Below are positions 1 through 6,117 of a DNA stretch of 8,584 bases, one piece after another (position 1 is the stretch's first letter; each line of letters begins with the position of its first letter). The position numbers were made by a program, and so were the translations under genes. The notes beneath the pieces are model-generated. The model worked only from the letters and a program-made list of their open reading frames with translations. It had not been told where the DNA came from and did no database searches. Source of the DNA: Acidobacteriota bacterium. GTDB taxonomy: Bacteria; Acidobacteriota; Terriglobia; Terriglobales; Acidobacteriaceae. Location: the NCBI GenBank assembly GCA_021809235.1, contig JAKBAG010000126.1, positions 1 to 8,584 of the forward strand, given 5' to 3'.

Positions 1-154
1 TAAAGACGGCATGGAGCAGGGTGAGCGGGTGGGCAACAGAGATGGGCGGCAGGGCGCTCATGCCACGGGAGAGACAACTGTCTCCCAGCGGCGCGCAAAG
101 CGCCACCAGCAGCAGTATCAGATACTGGCTGGGCTTCAGACGCGGATGGGGCAT
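1..154 (-). CDS. Partial small hydrophobic membrane protein (N-terminus only), possibly EamA/DMT-like
   Basis: An open frame starts with ATG at 154-152 on the minus strand and runs off the left edge after 51 codons with no stop. The start is supported by a purine-rich GAAGAGAAAG stretch just upstream. The product begins MPHPRLKPSQYLILLLVALC, a short basic segment followed by a hydrophobic stretch (about residues 10-24), then a loop containing 'GDSCLSRGM' and a second fairly hydrophobic stretch near residues 40-51. This pattern suits the first helix of a polytopic inner-membrane protein. The G-D-x(4)-S-R-G-M loop resembles EamA/drug-metabolite transporter-type permeases that I recall from acidobacterial genomes, but that is recognition without a search. 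The cysteines do not form a good lipobox, so a lipoprotein is unlikely. The gene lies downstream of hpnJ on the same strand, separated by a strong hairpin. Function cannot be assigned from the visible part. Confidence 0.55.
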   Translation of the reverse strand, partial: MPHPRLKPSQYLILLLVALCAPLGDSCLSRGMSALPPISVAHPLTLLHAVF

Positions 155-212
155 GCTGCTTTCTCTTCGGTTGGTGCCGGGATATGCATAGGGAGTTGCC
201 TACCGGAAAGAG

Positions 213-251
213 CGGGGTTTGCCGAATAGCTTGTGCGCCCGGCAAACCCCG
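213..251 (-). terminator. Strong hairpin downstream of hpnJ (terminator or attenuator candidate)
   Basis: Positions 213-224 (CGGGGTTTGCCG) and 240-251 (CGGCAAACCCCG) are perfectly complementary over 12 bp, with a 15-nt loop at 225-239. The element begins 25 nt beyond the hpnJ stop and ends about 60 nt before the next minus-strand start. In the hpnJ direction the stem is followed by a short CTCTTTCC pyrimidine run rather than a true U-tract. It could therefore be a weak intrinsic terminator, an attenuator controlling readthrough into the edge gene, or a 3' mRNA-stabilising stem. The pairing is directly visible; the role is inferred. Confidence 0.6.
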
Positions 252-275
252 ATCAGGACTGGAATGGAATGAGGA

Positions 276-1745
276 TCAGGCACTAGCCGGATTCGGCGTC
301 TTGCCTTGCAGCTTCTTGGCTTCCTTGACCATGCGATTCCGCTCGGCACGCAGCTTGAGGAAGGACTTGGCCTCCACATACAGCCGGGGCAGGTCGCGAT
401 TGATAATCGCTTTCCAGATGACACGGAAGGCCGCCTTGGGTCGGAAGTAGTAGGCATCATAGAAGCGATGCACCATCTCCAATACATACTCCTTGGGCAG
501 TCCCGGATACTCGATGTGCGCCATCTGGTGGCCACCGGAGTCGCTCATCGCGTCCTCGTTGGTGATGAAGCCACCCTTTTCCGCGAAATCAAAGAACTCG
601 GTGCCCGGATAGGCGTGGGCGATGGAGACCTGAATCGTCTCCACATCCAGAGACTTGGCAAACTTGATCGTGTTCTGGATCGACTCTTTGGTCTCACCCG
701 GCAAACCCAGGATGAAGTCTCCATGGATGGTCAACCCCAGATCGTGGCAGTCCTTGGCAAAGGCCCGGGCACGCTCGACAGTTGCACCCTTCTTGATGTT
801 TTTGAGGATCTGCGGATCGCCGGACTCAAAGCCTACGATCAGCAGGCGACAGCCGGCATCCTTCATCGCCTTCAGGGTTTCACGGTCGGTTGTCACGCGC
901 GAGGTGCAGCTCCAGGTAAGGTTCAACGGCTTCAGCTTTTCGCATAGCTCAATCGTGCGCGCCTTCTGAATGTTAAACGTGTCGTCGTCGAAGAAGAACT
1001 CTTTGACGTCGGGGAAGTTCTCCTTGGCCCACTTCATCTCTGCCGCCACATCATCGGTGGAGCGCTTGCGCCAGGCATGGCCGGAGAGCGTTTGCGGCCA
1101 CAGGCAGAAGGTGCACTGCGCCGGGCAGCCGCGAGTGGAGTAGAGCGAAATGTAGGGGTGGAGCAGGAACGGAACGTTGTAACGCGTCACGTCCAGGTCG
1201 CGCTTGTAAATCTTGGTCGCCCACGGCATCGCGTCCAGATCTTCAATCTGCGGGCGATCCGGATTGTGTACCACCTGCCCATTCTCGCGGTAACTGATGC
1301 CGAGAATCTCGCGCAGCGGCTTGCCATTGGCATACTCCACGACGGAGTAGTCGAACTCGCGACGGCAGATGAAGTCCAGCACCGGGCACTCGTTCAGGGC
1401 CTTGTCCGGGGAGGTGGTGACCGGCGGTCCAACAAAGGCGATGCGAATGGAGGGATTGGCAGCCTTGATGGCCTCAGCCAGTTTCTGGTCGCCCTTCCAA
1501 CCAACGGTAGAGGTGAACAGGACCAGAAACTCGTAGTCCTTGCAGATCTGAATCGTCTCCTCTGCACTCACATGGTGGGGCGGAGCATCGAGCAGTCGGG
1601 AACCTTCCAGCATTCCGGCCGGATACGCCAGCCACACTGGATACCAGTAGGACTCGATTTCGCGCGTGGCAGGCCAGCGGGAGCTGGCACCACCGTCAAA
1701 GTTTTCAAACGAGGGCGGATTCAGAAACAGTGTCTTCAAAGGCAT
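276..1745 (-). CDS. hpnJ: Hopanoid biosynthesis radical SAM protein HpnJ
   Basis: A 489-residue protein with the layout of a class B-like radical SAM enzyme. An N-terminal cobalamin-binding-like Rossmann region spans about residues 1-150, though I do not see the DxHxxG cobalt-ligand motif. The radical SAM barrel follows, with the [4Fe-4S] cluster motif CPAQCTFC (C207, C211, C214) in STRGCPAQCTFCLW. Other barrel elements are FFDDDTF (about 251-257), GFESGD (305-310) and GDFILGLPGET (342-352). The whole-length resemblance is to HpnJ, whose deletion in Burkholderia is reported to abolish bacteriohopanetetrol cyclitol ether; the proposed reaction is contraction of the glucosaminyl ring on the hopanoid side chain to a cyclitol. 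It acts on membrane lipid at the cytoplasmic face. Start is ATG at 1745, preceded by AGGATAAGAG; stop is TGA. It lies 64 nt after the TolC-family gene with no clear terminator between, so readthrough is plausible. The usual partners HpnI and HpnK are not in the window. No frameshift or missing key cysteine is seen. Confidence 0.9.
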   Translation of the reverse strand: MPLKTLFLNPPSFENFDGGASSRWPATREIESYWYPVWLAYPAGMLEGSRLLDAPPHHVSAEETIQICKDYEFLVLFTSTVGWKGDQKLAEAIKAANPSIRIAFVGPPVTTSPDKALNECPVLDFICRREFDYSVVEYANGKPLREILGISYRENGQVVHNPDRPQIEDLDAMPWATKIYKRDLDVTRYNVPFLLHPYISLYSTRGCPAQCTFCLWPQTLSGHAWRKRSTDDVAAEMKWAKENFPDVKEFFFDDDTFNIQKARTIELCEKLKPLNLTWSCTSRVTTDRETLKAMKDAGCRLLIVGFESGDPQILKNIKKGATVERARAFAKDCHDLGLTIHGDFILGLPGETKESIQNTIKFAKSLDVETIQVSIAHAYPGTEFFDFAEKGGFITNEDAMSDSGGHQMAHIEYPGLPKEYVLEMVHRFYDAYYFRPKAAFRVIWKAIINRDLPRLYVEAKSFLKLRAERNRMVKEAKKLQGKTPNPASA

Positions 1746-1809
1746 ACGTCACTCTTATCCTACCATTTTCCTTGCATTTCCAGCGCCGCAATGGCCCAAC
1801 TTTCCAAGC

Positions 1810-3171
1810 CTAGCGAGCAGAAGCTGTTACATTGACCCGGTTGGAGACCGCAGTGGAATCGGGGGGAAGCGTCTTCAGCCAGTCCTGCATGTGCCCCAGG
1901 GCGCGTAGCAGACCAAGTCTTGCCTTGCTCAGGCTCAGGTCGGTTTCTTCCGCATCCATTTGCTTGGTTTCCTCGTCGATGCGCGCCAGTTGCAAGGCCT
2001 TGGGAGTGACCTGTGGTGTGGCATCGGCCTCGGCTCCGGAGCCATTGCCGTACTGAATTTCACTTTGCACCTGCCGCAACTGCTCCTGAGCAATCTCCTG
2101 CTTGAGTTGGGCAATCTCCTGCAGTGCGCCGAGTTCGGCTAACTGCGCATTGAGTGTGGCTACCTGCACATCATTCTGCCGGTTGGCCTGCTCTGCCTCC
2201 ACACGCGCCCGCAGTGCATCGGCGGCAGACTCCCGCGCTTTGTCCCGGTGTACGAGGTCAAACAGGGGTATCTGAATGGTAAATCCGATACTGAAATTGT
2301 CTGCCTTGAAGTGCTGGTAATACACACTGTAATTATTCAGCGAGTTGGAGTCGCGGTTGTATTGTGCGCCGAAAGTCATCAACGGCATCCGGTTAACGGC
2401 GGCATCTCCCCGTGCCTGCAGCAGGCGGGAGCGAAGATTTTCCTGCGCTGCGGCCAGCCCGGAGGTGCCCACACTTGGAGTGGTCACGGCGGGAATGGTC
2501 GGGATCGAGCCATGGATTGGCTCGATGGAAGCGGCTGGCATGCCAGTCATGGCTGCCAGCTGGGCTCGCAGAACCGCGGCACGATCCCCAAGCTGAATCT
2601 GCTTGAGGCGGAGTTGCGCCAGTGTCAACCGACTCTCCAGCAGGTCGCTGTGTGAGTCTACCCCGGCCTCTACGCGCTGCTCTTCGATGGATTGCAGCCG
2701 CTCGGCATCCTGCTGCTGTTTGCTTGCGGCATCCATCTCGCGGGTGACCGTGTCCAGTTCCAGATAGGCCGTGGATGCATCAAGCGCAGACTGCTCGGCT
2801 GCATCCTTGAGGGAAAGTCCAGCGGCGCGATAAGCAGCTTCGGCCGCCTTTGCGTAGTAGTGCTGGGAGACGCTGAAGACCAGCGAGGACATGGTTGCAT
2901 TGGCAATCGAAGGCTGACCGGCCGGAAACCCAATCGTCGGCGGGCCCACGCTTGAGCCTACATCCAGATTGGGGATGTAAACATCGTTCATCTCCGTCAG
3001 GACAGCGCGCGCCTTGCGCACATCCGCCTGCGCCAGCTTGACGCTGCTGCTGTTGCGTTGGGCCAGGGCTACTACCGTGGACAGGGAAAGCTGCGCCTGC
3101 GCCGACTGCCATGAACCAGCCACCATGGCGAACACTCCCGCCAACGCTGCCAGCCATCGGTTGCAGCGCAT
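1810..3171 (-). CDS. TolC-family outer-membrane efflux protein
   Basis: A 453-residue protein if started at ATG 3171. It has a signal peptide (MRCNRW, then hydrophobic LAALAGVFAMVAG, cleavage probably after AQA at residue 26) and two OEP-type halves. The first half (about 27-215) contains 'STVVALAQRN' and the helix-turn 'RVEAGVDSHSDLLESRLTL' (166-184), typical of TolC homologues. The second half (about 240-430) has a beta segment 'FSIGFTIQIPLFD' (293-305) and long Gln/Ala/Glu-rich helices. Length matches the family (about 420-490). It should form the trimeric outer-membrane channel for the adaptor encoded two genes upstream. ATG 3171 is chosen because AGGA (3180-3177) sits 5 nt upstream of it; ATG 3201 (463 residues) is an in-frame alternative with a weaker ribosome site, only 11 nt after the preceding gene's stop. 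The second periplasmic turn is enlarged (about residues 373-392) relative to the first. The substrate cannot be inferred. Stop is TAG at 1812-1810. Confidence 0.88.
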   Translation of the reverse strand: MRCNRWLAALAGVFAMVAGSWQSAQAQLSLSTVVALAQRNSSSVKLAQADVRKARAVLTEMNDVYIPNLDVGSSVGPPTIGFPAGQPSIANATMSSLVFSVSQHYYAKAAEAAYRAAGLSLKDAAEQSALDASTAYLELDTVTREMDAASKQQQDAERLQSIEEQRVEAGVDSHSDLLESRLTLAQLRLKQIQLGDRAAVLRAQLAAMTGMPAASIEPIHGSIPTIPAVTTPSVGTSGLAAAQENLRSRLLQARGDAAVNRMPLMTFGAQYNRDSNSLNNYSVYYQHFKADNFSIGFTIQIPLFDLVHRDKARESAADALRARVEAEQANRQNDVQVATLNAQLAELGALQEIAQLKQEIAQEQLRQVQSEIQYGNGSGAEADATPQVTPKALQLARIDEETKQMDAEETDLSLSKARLGLLRALGHMQDWLKTLPPDSTAVSNRVNVTASAR

Positions 3172-3180
3172 TCCTTTCCT
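3172..3180 (-). promoter_or_regulatory. Ribosome binding site deciding the TolC-family start
   Basis: On the minus strand this reads AGGAAAGGA directly before ATG 3171, with the first AGGA 5 nt from the start codon. The alternative upstream ATG at 3201 has only CAGG at 4 nt. This favours the shorter protein, whose signal peptide is also a conventional length. Confidence 0.5.
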
Positions 3181-3212
3181 GCTTTGATTGCTAAGCTTCA
3201 TCTGCCTGACCT

Positions 3213-4220
3213 TCACGACTCCGGCTCCGCCGTGTAGCTGTGAGCCAACCTTTTGGCTTCGGCGCGATCCTGTGCTGCCTTTGCCCGGTTCCCTGTCTGA
3301 TCGTACCAGTGTGCCAGCCGCGAGAGCGCCTCGAAGGCGGGTCCTTCTTCGGTCCTGGTTGGCGAGGCCACATACATCTCCATCCATTGGATGGAGGCAT
3401 CGGTCTGCTGGTGGGTGCGCGCCATCAAGGATGCTGCGTCGTAAAGCACGATCGTGGCGTGCGGATCGTGGGCAGCGGCATCGGCCGCCTGATGTAGTGC
3501 TTCGCCCATCGCGATCCACTGCTTCTGGTGCATGTCCAACCGGGCCATGGCCAGCCACACAAAGGCTGGATGCGGTGCTCCCTGCATGGCCAGCTTCAAG
3601 TGCTGCGCAGCGCGTGCGGGATCCCCTTCCTTGACGGCCAGCTCGGCGCGCAGTTCATGCGCGCGGCGTGGGTCCACTTCGTCCAACTGGCGGGCCACGC
3701 CTTCTGCCTTGTCCAGCCCACCGCCAAGCATTGCTGGAGCCTCCATATCAAACTCGGCGAGGTCCACCAGTGCCGCCGTATCCCGCGGATTGCGCTGCAC
3801 AGCCAGAGTAAATTCCTGGTGCGCGCGGCGGGCCAGTCCAAAGGCGGTCAGAAACGAGGCATGCCCGGCGTGTTCGCCCAAAGCGCGGGCCAGCCAGAGG
3901 TGATAGCGGGAGTTGGCAGGATCCAGCGTGACAGCCTGCTGACAATCATTGACAGCGGCCGACCACTGGTGCAACGTGAAGGCGACGCGCCCCAGCAGAT
4001 TCCAGGCTTCGGCATTGCCTTGCTCGATCTGCAGCAGATGCTGCAGGCGCTGTTCGGCAGCATCTGCCTCTCCTGCCTCCAGCTCGCGGTGGGCCTTTTC
4101 CAGTTCGGCGCCAGTATTCCCCTGCGCTGCCTGGGCTGGCAGAGCCACGGCCACGCTGAGCGGCAGAGCGGCCAGGAGCAGCAACCCGATTCCGGCTGCC
4201 GGACGCAGGATGCGCCTCAC
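3213..4220 (-). CDS. Secreted/periplasmic TPR-repeat protein
   Basis: A 335-residue protein with an N-terminal signal peptide (MRRILRPAAG, hydrophobic core about 11-27, likely cleavage after PAQA or AQA near 30-32), followed by helical repeats. TPR-like units are clear at about 37-68 and 70-103 (EAWNLLGRVAFTLHQWSAAV, then a conserved DP at 100-101), with further degenerate repeats through about 187-215, 218-248 and 292-325. A longer linker at 145-170 holds 'LGGGLDKAE', seen in other acidobacterial TPR proteins by recall. There is no catalytic motif, so it is probably a periplasmic scaffold or assembly partner. Start is GTG at 4220, with AAGGTGG 7 nt upstream; the GTGA overlap with the preceding adaptor gene indicates translational coupling. 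It lies between the adaptor and TolC-family genes in one operon, suggesting a role in the same envelope machine. No lipobox is apparent. Confidence 0.85.
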   Translation of the reverse strand: MRRILRPAAGIGLLLLAALPLSVAVALPAQAAQGNTGAELEKAHRELEAGEADAAEQRLQHLLQIEQGNAEAWNLLGRVAFTLHQWSAAVNDCQQAVTLDPANSRYHLWLARALGEHAGHASFLTAFGLARRAHQEFTLAVQRNPRDTAALVDLAEFDMEAPAMLGGGLDKAEGVARQLDEVDPRRAHELRAELAVKEGDPARAAQHLKLAMQGAPHPAFVWLAMARLDMHQKQWIAMGEALHQAADAAAHDPHATIVLYDAASLMARTHQQTDASIQWMEMYVASPTRTEEGPAFEALSRLAHWYDQTGNRAKAAQDRAEAKRLAHSYTAEPES

Positions 4221-5455
4221 CGCACCACCTTCACGGGGTCATTGTCTTCGAGGGCCAGGTCGGTGAGAGCGCTGGTGGCCACCACGTCGCCTTCATGCAG
4301 GCCGGAGGTGATGGATGCCTCGGTCAGATTAATGGTGCCTGTTGTAACAATGGTGTGAACCAGCCTGCCGTTCACAATCCGAAAGACGTAGGGCTTACCG
4401 CTTTCACTGTGCAGGGCTTCGCGCGGTACCGTCAGGACGTTGGCTTCACTGTCGGTGGTTACCGTCACCGTGACGTGCGTCTGCGGCAGCAGACCATCCT
4501 GAGGATCATCGACAGAGATCAGCACCTCGCCGACGTTTCGCGTGCCGTAACTGACAATCGTGGAAGGAAGCTGGGTGATGTGCCCATGCCATTCGCGACC
4601 CGGCCGCGCATCCCACACAATCCGGATAGGCTGACCGACGGCCAGACGACCAATATCCGGCTCGTCAAAGTAGGCGCGCACCCGCTCATGGCTCAGATCC
4701 GCCATTTGCAGCAACAGCTTGCCTTCTTCCACATAATCGGATCGGCCCACGTTGACGGCATAGACGGTGCCGGCGACCGGAGCCACCACCGTTGTCTGTG
4801 CCAATACGGATCGCGCCGCATCCAGCGCTGCCTGGGCATCGTGCACGGCAGCTTCGGCCCGCTCCAGTTCAATGGGCGCGTAGGGGCGGGTCTGCCGCAT
4901 CTCAAACGCTTGTACGGCCTGAGCCGCCAGCAACTGTCGCTGCCGACTGGCAGCCACTTCGCTGGCAGAGGCCGCGCCGGTTGTCTGCAGCTTGGATAAC
5001 GCCTGAAACTCGCTCTGCGCCTGCTGCAGGTTCAGTTTTGCCCGCTGCAGATCGGATGCCAGCCGCTGTTGGTCGGCCAGGCTGCCGCCGTTGCGCAGCG
5101 CATCGAGCGAGGCCTGCGCCGAACGCAGGCCGCTGGTTGCCGATGCGACCCGGGCCCGGGCATTGATGGCGTCCAGCTGCATCAGCAGTTGACCTGCCTT
5201 GACCAGTTCTCCTTCGTGTATGGGAATCTGCAACACGGAGGTGGCCAGCGGAGCGTAAAACGCATAGTTGTGAACAGGCTCCACCAGCCCATTGGTGCTG
5301 GATGTACTGCGCAGCGTGCTGCGAGCGACCACCGCAGCATGAACCGGGATGCTGTCCTCGGTGAACTGCCGCGAAAGGAGAAATACGGCAACCAGCACCA
5401 CCGCCAGTCCCGCCCAGATCCAATACCGTCGACCCTGCCTGATTTCCTCTGCCAT
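4217..5455 (-). CDS. Efflux periplasmic adaptor (HlyD/MFP, MacA- or RND-adaptor-like)
   Basis: A 412-residue adaptor from ATG 5455. A short cytoplasmic basic segment (MAEEIRQGRR) precedes a membrane anchor at about 11-28. Two half-lipoyl segments (about 66-97, containing IHEGELVKAGQLLMQLD, and about 221-251, VVAPVAGTVYAVNVG) flank a long alpha-helical hairpin (about 98-220). A beta-barrel domain (about 255-335) and a C-terminal membrane-proximal domain (about 338-412) follow. The hairpin tip 'LQTTGAASASEVAASR' (156-171) keeps the L-x3-G-A-x-S-x2-E pattern known to contact TolC-type channels, so the protein probably docks with the partner encoded downstream. It is first in the operon adaptor-TPR-TolC. 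An in-frame TTG at 5527 would add 24 Gly/Ala-rich residues, but it lacks a ribosome site and lies in a tRNA-like stretch, so I prefer 5455, itself with only a weak site. No pump gene lies beside it, so the pump class (ABC or RND) is unknown. Confidence 0.87.
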   Translation of the reverse strand: MAEEIRQGRRYWIWAGLAVVLVAVFLLSRQFTEDSIPVHAAVVARSTLRSTSSTNGLVEPVHNYAFYAPLATSVLQIPIHEGELVKAGQLLMQLDAINARARVASATSGLRSAQASLDALRNGGSLADQQRLASDLQRAKLNLQQAQSEFQALSKLQTTGAASASEVAASRQRQLLAAQAVQAFEMRQTRPYAPIELERAEAAVHDAQAALDAARSVLAQTTVVAPVAGTVYAVNVGRSDYVEEGKLLLQMADLSHERVRAYFDEPDIGRLAVGQPIRIVWDARPGREWHGHITQLPSTIVSYGTRNVGEVLISVDDPQDGLLPQTHVTVTVTTDSEANVLTVPREALHSESGKPYVFRIVNGRLVHTIVTTGTINLTEASITSGLHEGDVVATSALTDLALEDNDPVKVVR

Positions 5456-5513
5456 GCCCGCCCGTTCTTGTGCGCTTTGCTGAGCAGAGCCGCCGCCGAA
5501 TCCTCTTGCGTGC

Positions 5514-5583
5514 GCCCCCTCGGCCAATCGTCAGTATATAGGACTCACATCTGGGTCCCTTGGGTTCAAATCTCTCCCGTGGA
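5514..5583 (+). other. tRNA-like remnant, not a functional tRNA
   Basis: The plus strand shows parts reminiscent of a tRNA: a CGTCAGTATATAGGAC stretch like a D-arm, a stem GGACTC (5541-5546) / GGGTCC (5553-5558) enclosing a 6-nt loop, and GGGTTCAAATC (5562-5572) matching the T-loop consensus. However, the T-stem does not pair, the anticodon loop is the wrong size and no acceptor stem forms. It may be a decayed tRNA or chance resemblance. Confidence 0.2.
5533..5538 (-). promoter_or_regulatory. Possible -10 element for the adaptor-TPR-TolC operon
   Basis: TATACT (minus strand, 5538 to 5533) lies in the AT-richest part of the divergent region, about 78 nt before ATG 5455. A TTGAAC at 5569-5564 resembles a -35 box, but the 25-nt spacing is too long for a standard sigma-70 promoter. 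This is a weak candidate only. Confidence 0.22.
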
Positions 5584-5639
5584 TTTCCGCTCTTGAAGGC
5601 ATCGAGACAAACCGGGTCTGCCCGTGTGAATTTCCGCAC
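5576..5639. repeat. Imperfect direct repeat in the divergent control region
   Basis: CCCGTGGATTTCCGCTC (5576-5592) recurs as CCCGTGTGAATTTCCGCAC (5621-5639). The two copies share CCCGTG and ATTTCCGC and differ by two inserted bases, with starts 45 bp apart. They lie between the divergent adaptor and queF genes and could be paired regulator sites. The similarity is seen directly; the function is inferred. Confidence 0.4.
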
Positions 5640-5649
5640 TCGCATCCAA

Positions 5650-5664
5650 TATCCGGAACGGATA
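5650..5664. promoter_or_regulatory. Palindrome at the queF start (operator candidate)
   Basis: TATCCGGAACGGATA is a perfect 6-bp inverted repeat around GAA, ending 11 nt before the queF ATG. It overlaps a TACACT (5663-5668) that could act as a -10 box; transcription would then begin almost at the ATG, consistent with the absence of a good ribosome binding site. It may be a regulator site or a chance hairpin. Confidence 0.35.
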
Positions 5665-5675
5665 CACTAAGCGGT

Positions 5676-6074
5676 ATGGCTCTTGAACCTCGCTACACCG
5701 ATGAACACGCCAAGGCTGGACTGAGTTTCGAGTTTCCGGCCATTGAGACCTGGCCGAACCAGTTTCCAGCCTATGAGATTCTGATCGATGATCCGGAGTT
5801 CACCTCGGTCTGCCCCAAGACGGGACTGCCGGATTTCGGCGCTCTGTCGATCCGATACATGCCGCGGGACCGCTGCCTGGAGCTGAAAAGCCTGAAGGAG
5901 TATCTCTTCTGCTACCGCAACCTCGGTATCTTCCAGGAAAACATCGTGAATCAGGTGCTGGAAGACATGGTGAAGGCCTGCGACCCGGTGTGGGCAGTGG
6001 TGCGCGGAGACTTCCGTCCACGTGGCGGCATCTCGACCATCGTTGAGGCACGCTGGCCGCGCCCGCAGCTCTAA
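5676..6074 (+). CDS. queF: NADPH-dependent 7-cyano-7-deazaguanine reductase (QueF, type I)
   Basis: A 132-residue cytosolic enzyme reducing the nitrile of preQ0 to the aminomethyl group of preQ1 with NADPH, the last step of preQ1 synthesis on the path to queuosine in tRNA. The QueF signature is intact: FTSVCPKTGLPDFG (42-55) with nucleophile C46 and acid D53, the family motif ELKSLKEYLF (69-78), FQEN (86-89) and C-terminal RGGIST (116-121). Its length fits the small single-domain type I (Bacillus-like) rather than the long E. coli type. The start is ATG 5676; the sequence just before it (ACACTAAGCGGT) lacks a clear Shine-Dalgarno site, so leaderless or weak initiation is possible. I found no convincing preQ1 riboswitch upstream. 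It is followed after 43 nt by a same-strand MFS transporter gene. Other queuosine genes are not in the window. Confidence 0.95.
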   Translation: MALEPRYTDEHAKAGLSFEFPAIETWPNQFPAYEILIDDPEFTSVCPKTGLPDFGALSIRYMPRDRCLELKSLKEYLFCYRNLGIFQENIVNQVLEDMVKACDPVWAVVRGDFRPRGGISTIVEARWPRPQL

Positions 6075-6104
6075 GCTCCTACTTCAGCCCGGTTGCTCCT
6101 GCAA

Positions 6105-6109
6105 AAGGA
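6105..6109 (+). promoter_or_regulatory. Ribosome binding site of the MFS gene
   Basis: AAGGA sits 8 nt before ATG 6118 in the 43-nt gap after queF. It decides the start against the longer frame that begins inside queF at 6022. Confidence 0.65.
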
Positions 6110-6117
6110 TTTGCCCG

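Noticed and set aside
306..947. Long open frames antisense to hpnJ and other genes (for example 306-947, 1077-1835, 3528-4358 plus strand)
   Set aside because: They are mirror frames of well-supported genes, with no recognisable domain and no independent ribosome sites.
3202..3558. N-terminal extension of the TolC-family frame to 582 residues from 3558
   Set aside because: The extra 119 residues are Arg/Gly-rich and out of frame with the TPR gene that occupies the same strand and region; a signal peptide begins only after 3201/3171.
5456..5527. TTG start at 5527 for the adaptor
   Set aside because: No ribosome site, low-complexity Gly/Ala/Arg content and overlap with the tRNA-like stretch; the basic segment plus membrane anchor begins naturally at ATG 5455. 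Not fully excluded.
5528..5675. preQ1 riboswitch upstream of queF
   Set aside because: I could not find the stem, A-rich tail and conserved loop bases of a preQ1 aptamer; only a short palindrome and repeats are seen.
6022..6117. Longer MFS start overlapping queF
   Set aside because: The 32 extra residues are a frame shadow of queF and the gap, with no ribosome site, while ATG 6118 has AAGGA at 8 nt.
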